Positions 46,967 to 56,949 are shown, counted from the stretch's first letter. The stretch is DNA of 64,000 bases from Lacrimispora indolis DSM 755 (GCF_000526995.1 NZ_AZUI01000001.1:5498001-5562000), one strand, 5' to 3'. Translations and numbers: made by a program. The notes: a model not told the origin generated them from the sequence alone.

Positions 46967-47160
46967 TGCTGTAATACCTCCCTTGTTTTGATGACGTTAT
47001 ATTATGAAAACAAAAAGACGTTTTCATAGTCAGATGGACGGCAGTAAAAGCACTGCCTTTTATCGGAAATCTGAAAAGCGATTTCTGATAACTATATTAC
47101 CATTTCAAAACAAGCTTCTCCATGAGATATGGTTTGAAAACTTGATGTTTTGTCAGATCT
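46967..47160 (-). promoter_or_regulatory. Promoter region of the first sugar importer operon
   Basis: Between the AraC-type regulator stop and the lipoprotein start there is an inverted repeat ATGAAAAC (seven-base gap) GTTTTCAT near 47003-47025 and a small hairpin GGCAGT...ACTGCC near 47039-47056. One or both could bind or stop transcription. No clean -35/-10 pair was assigned. Confidence 0.45.
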
Positions 47161-48714
47161 TTATTTCCGGTACACTCCCGGGCTGACTCCGCACAGCTTT
47201 TTAAATACTCTGGTAAAATGCTCCACGCTGTTATAGCCCACACTCTGGCCGATTTCATAAATTTTTAAATCCGTTGTCTCCATCAGCTCCCTTGCTTTTC
47301 GGATCCGGACCTCTGTTAAATAATTGCTGAAGGTCATTCCCTCTTCCTTCGTAAATCTGGTGCTGAAGTATTTTTCATTAAGACCAACAAAGCCCGCCAC
47401 GCTTCCAAGGGTCAGTTCCGGGTTGGCGTAATTGTCCATGATGAATCGTTTTGCCCGGATCATCATATCCGCCTGTCTCCGGTCCGTTTGGTGGGCATTA
47501 TAATCCATGATCCAGCGAAAAAAATTATTCAGCCATAATTCCAGGCTTCTCATCTCATCCAGACGTCCGATTTTTTCATAGTAATTGACCTCTTCCACAA
47601 ACAGGGCGCCGATATCATCGTGGTTATCCGAAAGCTGCCAGGCCATACTGCAGATGATGCAAAGGCAGGTCTCTTTGGCAGCCTTTAATTCCATTTTGTA
47701 AAGCTCTGAAAAAAGCCGTTTCTTTTCCGACCATACGGCCAGCTCATCTCCCACCATCAGCCCTTTTAAAAGCCTTTCATAATCCTGCCCTGTCTGCCGG
47801 ACTTCCTTAAAGGAAACCATATCCTTTTCCCATGGATCGCAGATCTTTCCTTTTCCTTTTAAGTATTTAAGCCTTAACCGCTCTCCTGCCTCTTCAAAAC
47901 GGTTTAGGAAATCCGCCGCCCCCTTTCCCGGCCTGCTGATCCCCGCGGACACGGAGAGGTTCATAAAATGCTTCCACACATTGCATAACTGCCTGCAGGC
48001 GGAAACCGAATTTTCCTTATACTGTCCCGGATCAGTTATGCGGTACAGCAAACAATAGCGGGAAGGCCCCACTGCCCCAAGAATGCAGCGGGAAGCTACC
48101 CTTGGAATCTGACCGGCCAGTTCCAGCATGGGCTTTATCAGCTCTTCTTCAAAATCCTCACCAAAACGGGCCGATGCTTTATGAAAATCCTCTATTTCAA
48201 ACTGCATCACCAGATATTCATGTTGAAAAAAGGATTCCTCAAGAGACCGTTTTCCAACGGCCATGTCCGCAAGGAGGGCCGAATCCGGGACTTTTGCGGC
48301 CGGTTCCCTCTCTCCTTGTGTTTCCTTGCTGCGGCTTTGAAAGACCTCCTCATCCATGCGTTTCAGCATGGATACAAGAGTCTCTTCCGTTAATCCGGCC
48401 TTTAAAAGATAATCATGGGCACCCAGACGGAACGCATCCCGAACCAGCTTAAAATCGTCATAGCCGCTTAATACCAGCACTGCAGGCATGTTTTTCAAAC
48501 GGTTCAATTCTTCCAAAAGACCGATTCCATCCATGACCGGCATTTTCATATCCGTGATCACCAAATCTACCGGATGATCCTTTATATATTCCAAGGCCTG
48601 CTGCCCGTGGATGGCATCGGCAGCAATATGATACCCCATCTCTTCCCAGTTGACCAGAGAGCGCAGGGTGATCCGGATAATGGTATCGTCATCCACGATC
48701 AGGACATTCCTCAT
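47161..48714 (-). CDS. Response regulator, AraC-type (YesN-like)
   Basis: The protein has 517 residues. The N-terminal receiver domain has acidic pocket IVDDD (6-10), phospho-acceptor D55 in VITDMKMPVMDG and a later conserved Lys in DYLLKAG. A long middle region follows, and a C-terminal AraC double helix-turn-helix starts near residue 420 (KYFSTRFTKEEGMTFSNYL, then YEIGQSVGYNSVEHFTRVFKK). It overlaps the histidine kinase gene by 4 bp (ATGA) and precedes the importer operon. It probably activates the sugar importer and lacZ on sensing a sugar or its bound form. Confidence 0.94.
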   Translation of the reverse strand: MRNVLIVDDDTIIRITLRSLVNWEEMGYHIAADAIHGQQALEYIKDHPVDLVITDMKMPVMDGIGLLEELNRLKNMPAVLVLSGYDDFKLVRDAFRLGAHDYLLKAGLTEETLVSMLKRMDEEVFQSRSKETQGEREPAAKVPDSALLADMAVGKRSLEESFFQHEYLVMQFEIEDFHKASARFGEDFEEELIKPMLELAGQIPRVASRCILGAVGPSRYCLLYRITDPGQYKENSVSACRQLCNVWKHFMNLSVSAGISRPGKGAADFLNRFEEAGERLRLKYLKGKGKICDPWEKDMVSFKEVRQTGQDYERLLKGLMVGDELAVWSEKKRLFSELYKMELKAAKETCLCIICSMAWQLSDNHDDIGALFVEEVNYYEKIGRLDEMRSLELWLNNFFRWIMDYNAHQTDRRQADMMIRAKRFIMDNYANPELTLGSVAGFVGLNEKYFSTRFTKEEGMTFSNYLTEVRIRKARELMETTDLKIYEIGQSVGYNSVEHFTRVFKKLCGVSPGVYRK

Positions 48715-50492
48715 ATGTTTTCCGGCTCCTTTCTTCTTATGGGGATGCGGATGGAGGTTTTTGTGAACCGGCCTTCCCCGCTTTCCATCTTAAATTCACA
48801 GCCTGGGCCATAATTGAGGGCCAGTCTGGTTTTCACGTTGGTGATTCCAATGCTCACATGGTCCTTTTGCCCTTCCCGCTTCTCTTCTCCGCTCATGATC
48901 CGGCGTATCTCTTCCTCAGACATCCCTTTTCCATTATCCCGGATCTCGATGAAAAGAAACCCCTCCTTTTCATAAGCCGTCAGCCAGATCTTTCCCATCT
49001 CATCCATCAGGCCGCTGAAACCGTGAACAATGGAATTTTCCACCACAGGCTGGAGAATAAGCCGGGGGACAAGACAGGACTGGCAGGACTGCTCTATGTC
49101 ATAATTTATCTCAAAACCATCGGAATAACGGATTTTCATCAGATAGATATAACCGTCCAGAACCTCCAGTTCCTCTTTTAAAGGATAAAATTCTCCATTG
49201 CTCCGGAAGGAGCAGGATAAAATCTTAATGAGCGCCTCTGCCATACGGGCAATGGACTCATATTTTGACATCTGGGCAATAAACCGGATGGAATTTAAGG
49301 AGTTCACCAGAAAATGAGGATTGATCTGGGACTGGAGCGCCCTGATTTCCGCCTCATGCTTCTTTTGCTGCTGCTCCTCATTTTCCTGCATCAGATGTTT
49401 CAGCCGTCTTGTCATGCGGTTAAAGGAATGGATCATCAGACGCAGCTCCGGCTGCCCTTTTGGCTCCACATGGACCAGAAGATTCCCCTCCTCTACCCGC
49501 TTCATGCCCTCCACCGTATGATGAATGGGGTCAATGATGCTTTTCAGGAAATAACTGGAAAAACGGTAAAACAATGCAAACAGGATGAGCGTAACAGCCA
49601 CAATAACGGCTGCTGTCTGGTTAAATTTTCTTGTAAGGGTCTCATATGCCACCACGCTGATGATCTTAAGGCCTGTCACCGGCTCTTCGGTCACCACGCC
49701 CATATACCGTTTGCCGTCTGCCCTGTACCGGAACTTCGGCTGTTCTAAGGAAATGCCGGGGGGCAAAAGGGCCATGGTGCCTTCCGCGTCAAAAATAACA
49801 TTTCCTGACTTGTCCGCAATCATGGTGGATCCCAATACCCGCTCCTTATTATAATCCTTTATCATCCAGCCTGCCCGGGAGGAAGTAAACAGCGCCGCCA
49901 TCTCTATGACTCCATCCCTGTCCACATCCATTCCGGGAGATATTCCTGCGGCAATGGTCAGGGTATAGGCATTTCTTCTGGAATTAGTCACACTGCGGTC
50001 ATAAAAGCCTACCTTTACCACGTTAGGCTCTGCCAAGGCTTCCTGATACCAGGAGGCTGCCTTCAATTCCTCCATGCCAAGGGTAATGTCATCCTTCATG
50101 TAGATATGGTCTCCGTCTTTCATATAGAATACGGCAGACAGGATGTCCTGCACCGGAACCATGGCATAGTGAAAGGATTCGGTGAGGATCTTGGTATAGC
50201 GGTATTTTTCAGCCACGTCCTTTGTATTGGTTTTGGCCGCATTTTTTATAATTTCATTGTCATTGACATACACGAAATGGGATAAACGGAGGGACACATC
50301 CTTCACTTCGCCTCCCAGGGCTGATGCAATGTTATCCTGGGCGCGCCGGATGTTGGAAACGGAGGAATCCACCATCATGGTACGGATGATGAGAATGGAA
50401 AGTAAGATAATAAAAAGAATGGGGATGACGATGAGGGCGAAGAAGCTGTTATAATAAGAAGCCTTTAAATTCTGCTTGTTATTTATCCACAT
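48711..50492 (-). CDS. Sensor histidine kinase (YesM-like)
   Basis: The 593-residue membrane kinase has an N-terminal transmembrane helix (FFALIVIPILFIILLSILII), an extracellular Cache-like sensing region (about 40-285), a second helix (AAVIVAVTLILFALFYRF), a HAMP domain, and the His_kinase domain with the phospho-acceptor His in QINPHFLVNSLNS. The ATPase has RDNGKGMSEEE. It is the partner of the overlapping AraC-type regulator. Such pairs in Lachnospiraceae usually sense sugars through the ABC binding protein. It is the first gene of this pair on the minus strand. Confidence 0.94.
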   Translation of the reverse strand: MWINNKQNLKASYYNSFFALIVIPILFIILLSILIIRTMMVDSSVSNIRRAQDNIASALGGEVKDVSLRLSHFVYVNDNEIIKNAAKTNTKDVAEKYRYTKILTESFHYAMVPVQDILSAVFYMKDGDHIYMKDDITLGMEELKAASWYQEALAEPNVVKVGFYDRSVTNSRRNAYTLTIAAGISPGMDVDRDGVIEMAALFTSSRAGWMIKDYNKERVLGSTMIADKSGNVIFDAEGTMALLPPGISLEQPKFRYRADGKRYMGVVTEEPVTGLKIISVVAYETLTRKFNQTAAVIVAVTLILFALFYRFSSYFLKSIIDPIHHTVEGMKRVEEGNLLVHVEPKGQPELRLMIHSFNRMTRRLKHLMQENEEQQQKKHEAEIRALQSQINPHFLVNSLNSIRFIAQMSKYESIARMAEALIKILSCSFRSNGEFYPLKEELEVLDGYIYLMKIRYSDGFEINYDIEQSCQSCLVPRLILQPVVENSIVHGFSGLMDEMGKIWLTAYEKEGFLFIEIRDNGKGMSEEEIRRIMSGEEKREGQKDHVSIGITNVKTRLALNYGPGCEFKMESGEGRFTKTSIRIPIRRKEPENI

Positions 50493-50568
50493 CTTCGTCG
50501 CCCTCCTCGCCGGTTCCTGTTTATGAACCTATTATACAGCCAAAGAGTTTTAAAATCAACGGATCATC

Positions 50569-52269
50569 TTAGAATACAAAACTCTCCACCTTTGTCTCCA
50601 GCCGAACGGTTTCTCCTTTATTGATCCGGTAGGAAACAGCAGGTATGGAAGCATTGGGGTAAAGCACATTGGTATTAGGATCAGCCTCGATCACCCGGCC
50701 TGCTGCCTCCGGGCCTTTCCCTGATACTGTGCAGCCCTGATCTGTATGGGATATTGAAGCGGCATTTCCCGCTGCTTTCTGTTCATAACCACTTGTGAAT
50801 TTTTTCACGGAGAAACCGCAGTCATAAGCAGTGCAATCATACTGGCTTTGGATTTCATGGATCCTCAAATGGCCGTACTCCTTGGGAATGATTGTGGATG
50901 TGACCGTGATTCCCGGAAAGGGATGCCAATTGCTGACGACCTTGTCAGGAAAAACCTCATAGGAATCGCTGTATTTCCGGACAAACACGTAATCATCTCC
51001 GTCAATGACAAAAGCCAGGGAGGAATCCGGGGCGTTTTCATGAAGCACGATCTGACTTTTTGCAACGGAAAATCCAAAACGGGTGGAATAGGCAAACTTG
51101 GAGTATTTCTCCGGCACATGGCCATGGCCGTATTTCTCACACACTCCTGCCGGATAGGCCACCACATCCTTTCCATGACGGTGCATCACCATGTCAGCCT
51201 GCTTTAGCATTTTTACTTTATCCAGCTTCGGCAGTTCCCGGGCCTTAGCGGTCCAGAAGGGATGGTCATCGGGAAGTCCCAGGCACAAAAGGGTCTTCAT
51301 GCCCCAGTAAGGGGAACCTGGCGCATTGTACCGTTCTCCCATGATTAAGTTGGGATATCCGTATCCAATGGTTAAAACTCCGTCACGGTCAAAAATCTTC
51401 TGCTCCAGCCACCAGTTTAAATGGCGCGATAAAATCCCCTTAACAACCCCTGCTGGAATATCATTAAGTCCTGCAAACACATAAGCTGACCAGAATGCAG
51501 CTTCTCCAAAGCGGTAAGACAAGCTTCTTCCGTAAGGAAGGGCAGACCCATTTTCATCAAACCAATATATAAAATCCCTTGCAAATCTCTTTGCCCTCTC
51601 CTTAAACCGAAAACACCGTTCCGGTTCCTCATCCTCCATTGCCACCGCGTACAGCAGCCCGTAGTAATGCAGGGCAAAGGAAATGTAATAATCCTTCTGA
51701 CTGGAAGCCCCATCCCGGTACCAGCCCTCTCCCACGTAATAGCTTTCTATTTTTTCAAGACCAGAGGACAGCCGCTCTTCACTGTACCGGCAGTCCAGCT
51801 TTTTTAATGCAATATTCACCAGGATCATGAAAAACTGCCAGTTGCAGTCAGGAATGATGTATTCATTGATCCCGTAAAGCCATTTTGCCAGATTTTTCTT
51901 TTCTTCTTCACATAAAGGCTCCCATAATTTTTCCGGGGTAAAAATCAGGCCGCTTGCTATGGCTGCCATTTCCACAAACTTCTGATCATAATCCTTAAAA
52001 CCGCCCCAGTATTCCGGATGGGCAGGATCCGTACCGTTAGCAAGGCCCTTCTGGTAAATCTCCTCAAATCCCCTTCCTCCCCCAAGCCACAAGGGCACTA
52101 AGGCCCACAAAGGCCGGGAAAAGGCTTCCATCTCTATGCTCACCGCCTGATATGTCACTCCGGTGTCCCCAAGAGAAAGCCTGGCGCGGCCCTGGCTGTA
52201 CAATGGCTTTAACGGGTTTAATACCTTAAACATCCATTGCTGGAAATCCTTCTTTGTTTCAAGTTTCAT
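50569..52269 (-). CDS. DUF2264 family protein, putative glycoside-active enzyme
   Basis: This 566-residue protein has the DUF2264 pattern: an alpha-toroid N-terminal half (SRPLWALVPLWLGGGRGFEE, then NWQFFMILVNIALKK, then EGWYRDGASSQKDYYISFALHYYG) and a beta-sheet C-terminal half. No signal peptide, so it is cytoplasmic. Relatives occur in loci for uronic-acid glycans, and the fold resembles the GH88/GH105 and polysaccharide lyase toroids. The substrate is unproven. It is 33 bp after the GH88 gene and probably co-transcribed, suggesting action on the same oligosaccharide. Confidence 0.85.
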   Translation of the reverse strand: MKLETKKDFQQWMFKVLNPLKPLYSQGRARLSLGDTGVTYQAVSIEMEAFSRPLWALVPLWLGGGRGFEEIYQKGLANGTDPAHPEYWGGFKDYDQKFVEMAAIASGLIFTPEKLWEPLCEEEKKNLAKWLYGINEYIIPDCNWQFFMILVNIALKKLDCRYSEERLSSGLEKIESYYVGEGWYRDGASSQKDYYISFALHYYGLLYAVAMEDEEPERCFRFKERAKRFARDFIYWFDENGSALPYGRSLSYRFGEAAFWSAYVFAGLNDIPAGVVKGILSRHLNWWLEQKIFDRDGVLTIGYGYPNLIMGERYNAPGSPYWGMKTLLCLGLPDDHPFWTAKARELPKLDKVKMLKQADMVMHRHGKDVVAYPAGVCEKYGHGHVPEKYSKFAYSTRFGFSVAKSQIVLHENAPDSSLAFVIDGDDYVFVRKYSDSYEVFPDKVVSNWHPFPGITVTSTIIPKEYGHLRIHEIQSQYDCTAYDCGFSVKKFTSGYEQKAAGNAASISHTDQGCTVSGKGPEAAGRVIEADPNTNVLYPNASIPAVSYRINKGETVRLETKVESFVF

Positions 52270-52302
52270 CTATATTCGCCTCTTTTCGAATTATTTCGAT
52301 TA

Positions 52303-53484
52303 TTACCAATATGGATTCCAATCCTTAGACAGCCTGGTGAGAGCCTCCATGTAGAAATAATCTCCCCAGATGTTGCATTCATCCACCCCTTCCGGTGTGC
52401 AGGTATTGTAAGGAGATTTCTTGGAGTAGGTGCTGTGAAGCACCAGTCCGTTGGATTCACTTAAATCTTTTACTGCGTAATGCTCCACAACCGATTCCAT
52501 GATCTTTTTGGCTATGGAAATATAGCAGGCAGCATCAGTTTCGTTTAAATATTTTGCCATTTCAAGCATTCCGCAGGCTGCTATGGAAGCAGAAGAAGAA
52601 TCTCTCGGTTCCTCAGAGCCCTGACCAAATTCCAGATCCCAGTAAGGCACCAGATCTGAGGGAAGGTGGTCTAAAAAGTATCCGGTCACATTCTTGAAAT
52701 CCTCAATGTATTCCGGACGCTTTGTATACCGGTAAGCAAGGGCGCAGCCATAGACTCCCCATGCCTGTCCTCTGGCCCAGGCGGAGCCATCCCTGTATCC
52801 CTGGCAGGTGGCCCCATGATCCGGCTCTCCTGTCTCCATGTTCATGAAAAACGTATGCCAGGTGGAATAATCTTCTCTTATGACATTTGCGATTGCCGTA
52901 TGAATGTGTTTTTCCGCTATGTCATGGTATTGGGGATCCCCTGTTTCTTCTGTGGCCCAGTACAATAAGGGGAGGTTTAAAAGGCAGTCAATGATAAAGC
53001 GGTAGTTTGACACCTGGTTCATAGGCCCCCAGGCCTGGATAAATTCTCCCACCGGCTGGAAACGGCTGAGCAGCTGGTCTGCCGCTTTAATCGCTGCCTC
53101 CTTTGCCGATTCATCTCCCACCAGTTTATATGCCGCCACACAGGAAGGGGTATACAGAAATCCCATATCATGATGATCCACTTCCACTTTGCGGTCGATC
53201 CTGTCCAAAAAGCTTTTTGCCTGAATCTGTCCGGCCCTTTTCAGTTCATCCTCCTTACACCACTCGTAAGCCAGCCATATCTGTCCTGTCCAGAAGCCTG
53301 TGGTCCAGTTAACATTGGGGGTGGGATTGTAAAATCCATCCTCACTGTATGCCTTCTTAAAAGACTCCGTAAATTCCTTTAAATTGTCCTTTACCTGCTC
53401 CGCAGCAAAATCCATGGCCTCCCTGCACTTTTCTTCTGTAAGCTCCGGTTTTTCTCTAAGAAGAGCTTCCGTCTGTCTGTTCAC
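52303..53484 (-). CDS. Unsaturated glucuronyl hydrolase, GH88
   Basis: The enzyme removes a 4,5-unsaturated uronic acid from the non-reducing end of oligosaccharides made by lyases (hyaluronan, chondroitin or heparin type). 393 residues in an alpha6/alpha6 barrel: NWTTGFWTGQIWLAYEW, the catalytic pair D106 (VDHHDMGFLY) and D166 (YRFIIDCLLN) 60 residues apart as in known UGLs, then TCQGYRDGSAWARGQAWG and PRDSSSASIAACG. No signal peptide, so it works in the cytoplasm after import. It lies directly downstream of the second importer permeases. Confidence 0.92.
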   Translation of the reverse strand: MNRQTEALLREKPELTEEKCREAMDFAAEQVKDNLKEFTESFKKAYSEDGFYNPTPNVNWTTGFWTGQIWLAYEWCKEDELKRAGQIQAKSFLDRIDRKVEVDHHDMGFLYTPSCVAAYKLVGDESAKEAAIKAADQLLSRFQPVGEFIQAWGPMNQVSNYRFIIDCLLNLPLLYWATEETGDPQYHDIAEKHIHTAIANVIREDYSTWHTFFMNMETGEPDHGATCQGYRDGSAWARGQAWGVYGCALAYRYTKRPEYIEDFKNVTGYFLDHLPSDLVPYWDLEFGQGSEEPRDSSSASIAACGMLEMAKYLNETDAACYISIAKKIMESVVEHYAVKDLSESNGLVLHSTYSKKSPYNTCTPEGVDECNIWGDYFYMEALTRLSKDWNPYW

Positions 53485-53536
53485 GCTTTTTTACCTCCTT
53501 GTAATATTCTTTCATGACCAAAAAGGCCGGTTTTTC

Positions 53537-54373
53537 TTATCCTTTCACTCCTGTTGCTGCAATGCCTTCTACGAAATATTTCTGCAGGGATAAGAATACG
53601 ATAAGGACCGGGATCAGGGAAAGCACGGACGCGGCCATGATCAGTCCATATTCGGAACTGTACTGGCTGATGAACATCTTAAGCCCTAACTGCAGGGTCT
53701 TTTTTGCTTCTGTTTTTAAGTAGATCAATGGCCCTAAAAAATCGTTCCAGGTGTTGACAAAGGTGAAGATAGTGAGAGTAGACAGCGCCGGCTTTGACAA
53801 TGGCAGCATGATCTTTCCATAAATCTGATATTCACTCATGCCGTCTATCCTGGCCGCCTCACACAGTTCATCAGGGATCCCCTGATAGAACTGGCGCATC
53901 ATGAACACCCCGAATGCAGAGAACGCCTGGAGAAAGATGATGGCAAGATGGGAATCATTCAGGCCGAAATTTCTCATCATCATGAACTGGGGAACCATAT
54001 ACACCTGCCACGGAACCGCGATGGTTGCGATGTAAGCCGTAAATAAGAGATTTCTGTATTTGAATTTCAGCTTTGCAAAGGCATAAGCGGCAAAACTGCT
54101 GGTTAAAAGCTGTAAAAAGGTAACGATCAGGGTGATTTTTACCGTATTAAGTACAAAGGTCATAAGCGGGATCTTTGTCCAGATATCCAGATAATTCTGC
54201 CATCTTGGATTTTCCGGTATCCACTGAATGGGAAAAATGAATACATCCTTGTCAAGCTTTAAGGAAGCCGACATCATCCATACAAAAGGAATCAGCATAA
54301 CGGCTGTCAGAATGAGCAAAACCACGTAGAGGAGGCATCTGCTGATTTTATAACTTGTGCTTTTTATTTTCAT
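53537..54373 (-). CDS. Sugar ABC transporter permease, MalG type (second importer)
   Basis: This 278-residue CUT1 permease has six helices. EAA motif is CEAARIDGMSEYQIYGKIMLP. The C-terminal LSLQKYFVEGIAATGVKG is typical of MalG-type. It is followed within 55 bp by the GH88 gene and preceded by its partner permease, with an 18-bp gap. The set probably takes up unsaturated uronic-acid oligosaccharides, judged from the neighbouring GH88 and heparinase-type genes. Confidence 0.95.
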   Translation of the reverse strand: MKIKSTSYKISRCLLYVVLLILTAVMLIPFVWMMSASLKLDKDVFIFPIQWIPENPRWQNYLDIWTKIPLMTFVLNTVKITLIVTFLQLLTSSFAAYAFAKLKFKYRNLLFTAYIATIAVPWQVYMVPQFMMMRNFGLNDSHLAIIFLQAFSAFGVFMMRQFYQGIPDELCEAARIDGMSEYQIYGKIMLPLSKPALSTLTIFTFVNTWNDFLGPLIYLKTEAKKTLQLGLKMFISQYSSEYGLIMAASVLSLIPVLIVFLSLQKYFVEGIAATGVKG

Positions 54374-54391
54374 TTCTTAATCCTCCTTATC

Positions 54392-55459
54392 TTAGTTTGC
54401 GTATTTCTTCTCACCGCGGAACTGAACCAGGGTGATTGCGAGCACCATTAAGAACAATACCATGGCTACCGCACTTGCATAGCCTAAATTCCAGTTGCGG
54501 AACGCTTCTTCGTAAATGTGGTAAACAAGAACCATTGCCTGAGAGCTTACAATGCCGTTGGAACCGCCTGCCAGCATGTAAACGATATCGTAAACCTTAA
54601 AGCAGTTGATGGTCAGGATAATGGTCACAAAGAAGGTGGTGGGCTGAAGCTGGGGCCAGGTAATATAGCGGAATTTCTGCCAGGAATTGCAGCCGTCAAG
54701 GCCTGCCGCTTCATACAGCTCTCCGTTGATTCCCTGAAGTCCTGCCAGATATATGACCATATAGTATCCCATATTTTTCCAAACGCTGAACAATACAATG
54801 GTAAACATCACCCAGTGGGGATCTGCGGACCACTTTGGAAGGCTCTTGGCATGGACTCCCAGGTGATAAAGGATCATGTTCACCGGGCCGCTTTTCTGAG
54901 GACTGAACAGCATATTCCACACGGCAGCCACTGCCACCAAAGATGCCACGTAAGGGAAAAAGCCCACGGTACGGAAGAAATTCCTTCCCTTTATCTTCTG
55001 GTTTAGAACCACGGCAAGACCTAAGGCACAGGCCAGTGTCAAAGGAACCGTTGCAATACAGTATACAATGGTATTGGTAAAGGACGCCCGGAACCTGGCG
55101 CTTACAAACATATCAAAAAAATTCTTAAGTCCGGCAAACTCCATGGGGCTGTTTCCATCCCATTTCATAAATGCCAGGACAAAGGCAAATATAATGGGGC
55201 CCAGTGTAAAGACTGCAAACCCAATGAAATTAGGGGCAATGAAGGAATAGGCGATCATATCCCTCTTTTCCTGACGTGTGAAACGTTCCCCTGTCCGCAC
55301 TTTTTTTATTTTCTCATCTATTGTCTCGATTTTCGCAATCAGCCCATCGCGCTTTCGGGTTCCCCGGGCATCTTTTAGCAAAAGGCTCAGAGCTTCCCGT
55401 TTCTCGTTTAAAGCCACGATTTTTTCCTGTCTTTGCGCTTCTGTTATTGTCTTAGCCAT
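54392..55459 (-). CDS. Sugar ABC transporter permease, MalF type, with charged N-terminal extension
   Basis: 355 residues, about 60 longer than typical. Residues 1-75 form a charged, coiled-coil-like cytoplasmic stretch (TEAQRQEKIVALNEKREALS, then IAKIETIDEKIKKV), followed by six membrane helices and the EAA loop YEAAGLDGCNSWQKFRYITWP. Pairs with the MalG-type gene downstream. The binding-protein gene is 137 bp upstream, across a stable hairpin. The function of the extension is unknown; it could be an extra start-site artefact, but ATG has a ribosome binding region (GGAGGATAAG) upstream. Confidence 0.92.
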   Translation of the reverse strand: MAKTITEAQRQEKIVALNEKREALSLLLKDARGTRKRDGLIAKIETIDEKIKKVRTGERFTRQEKRDMIAYSFIAPNFIGFAVFTLGPIIFAFVLAFMKWDGNSPMEFAGLKNFFDMFVSARFRASFTNTIVYCIATVPLTLACALGLAVVLNQKIKGRNFFRTVGFFPYVASLVAVAAVWNMLFSPQKSGPVNMILYHLGVHAKSLPKWSADPHWVMFTIVLFSVWKNMGYYMVIYLAGLQGINGELYEAAGLDGCNSWQKFRYITWPQLQPTTFFVTIILTINCFKVYDIVYMLAGGSNGIVSSQAMVLVYHIYEEAFRNWNLGYASAVAMVLFLMVLAITLVQFRGEKKYAN

Positions 55460-55548
55460 ATTTTATAATGAAAGCCAAATGAAACGGCTTATCCTCCTTT
55501 TCTCGTTTTTTCATTCCATCAAAATCAAATCAGAAATTTTCTTTAAAT

Positions 55549-55575
55549 GAGGCGGGCCTTCTTGCTGCCCGCCTC
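55549..55575 (-). terminator. Hairpin between the second binding protein and its permeases
   Basis: GAGGCGGGC pairs perfectly with GCCCGCCTC around CTTCTTGCT. On the minus strand no long T-run follows (ATTTAAAG), so it probably acts as an mRNA 3'-end stabiliser or partial terminator that favours binding-protein expression. Confidence 0.7.
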
Positions 55576-55596
55576 TGTTTTATTTCTTTCGGCTTA

Positions 55597-56949
55597 TTAC
55601 TTAGCCAGAATTGCGCTTACTTTTTCATCCATTTCGGCAATGCCGTCGTCTACGGACATGCCGCCTGTCATGATCGCGTCATGAGCTTCATTTAATGCGG
55701 TTTCAATTTCAGAATTCTTTGCATTTACAGGCATCTCCAAATACAGATTCGCTGTATTGAGTGCATCGACGCTGGTATCGTCATCCTTCGGGAATCCTTC
55801 CGTATTGGATATCAAATCAGCCACCGTACTGTTCATAACTGCCGGAATCGTTCCTGTGGAAGCAAGGATCTCAGCGCCTTCAGTACCGCTTACAAAATTT
55901 ACAAACTCCCAGGCCAGATCCTTATTGGGAGCATTGGTAGGAATTGCAAGGGAAGTAATGGTTGCAAGGGTAGAACCCGCCTCTACGCCATCCGCATGAG
56001 GATATTTTGCAATTCCCCAGTTGGTGCAGTTGGTATATTCTCCGGTTTTGATCTTTTCAATTAAGGTGGAAATAAACCATGTGCCCATGTTCATTGTTGC
56101 AATATTGCCCTGTGCAAAGGCGCCGGAATAGTGAAGACCGCTTGTCTTTAACGTTGCATAGTCCTGGCAGATTCCGTCTTCCTGCTGGCTGAGTACCATT
56201 TCATAATATGGCTTTAAGAACTCATACTTGCCATCCAGAATCGTATGCTTGCCATCCAGAACACCAAAAAGCTGTACTGCAGATCTCCATGTATGGTAGT
56301 GGGAACCATAAACCTCCTGACCCGGGGTCTCAACCGCCAGGCTTCTTGTCAGGGCATCGTATTCCTCAAATGTCATATCATTGGTTGGATAAGGCACTCC
56401 TGCCTTGTCAAAGACATCTTTATTATAAAACAGTACCCAGAAATCGTTACGGAACGGAAGCTCATACAATTTGCCGTCAATGGTAATCTGATCGGTCAGG
56501 CCTTTATACAGACTTAAATCCACACCGGAAGACTGAATGTAGCTGTCCAGCGGCTCCAATACACCTTTATTTACCAGAGTCATGTAACCGGGAACATCCT
56601 TTACCATTACCACATCGAAATCTGAACCGCTGCCTGTAAGCTCCGTAGCAAGAACGGTCTGATAATCGCTGGAGCCTAAATCAACCATCTCGATTTTGAC
56701 ATCCGGATGTTTTTCTTCAAAAGCATCAATAAGCGGCTGATAATAAGGCGCAAGATTGATATCCCATACAGACCATTTCAGGGTAGTCTGTCCTCCGGCC
56801 CCGGTGGTCGCTTCCGCTGCAGTGGTCTCCGCCTTATCCCCTTCCGAAGCCGCTGCAGTGGTTTCATTGCCACCGCCGCCGGCGCAGCCAGCAAGGCTGG
56901 TCACTGCCAGCGCACATGCCAGCGCAATGCTGAGTGTTCTCTTTTTCAT
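55597..56949 (-). CDS. Sugar ABC transporter substrate-binding lipoprotein, second importer
   Basis: The 450-residue CUT1 binding protein has a signal peptide with lipobox SLAGC (Cys 22) and then a Gly/Ala/Thr-rich linker to residue 55. The body has family 1 features (KWSVWDINLAPYYQPLIDAF, then FDVVMVKDVPGYMTLVNKG, then VNFVSGTEGAEILASTG). First gene of the operon with two permeases, GH88 and DUF2264. Divergently transcribed from the second two-component pair at 57.3-60.8 kb, which probably controls it. The ATG follows GGAGGGAAT. Confidence 0.94.
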   Translation of the reverse strand: MKKRTLSIALACALAVTSLAGCAGGGGNETTAAASEGDKAETTAAEATTGAGGQTTLKWSVWDINLAPYYQPLIDAFEEKHPDVKIEMVDLGSSDYQTVLATELTGSGSDFDVVMVKDVPGYMTLVNKGVLEPLDSYIQSSGVDLSLYKGLTDQITIDGKLYELPFRNDFWVLFYNKDVFDKAGVPYPTNDMTFEEYDALTRSLAVETPGQEVYGSHYHTWRSAVQLFGVLDGKHTILDGKYEFLKPYYEMVLSQQEDGICQDYATLKTSGLHYSGAFAQGNIATMNMGTWFISTLIEKIKTGEYTNCTNWGIAKYPHADGVEAGSTLATITSLAIPTNAPNKDLAWEFVNFVSGTEGAEILASTGTIPAVMNSTVADLISNTEGFPKDDDTSVDALNTANLYLEMPVNAKNSEIETALNEAHDAIMTGGMSVDDGIAEMDEKVSAILAK

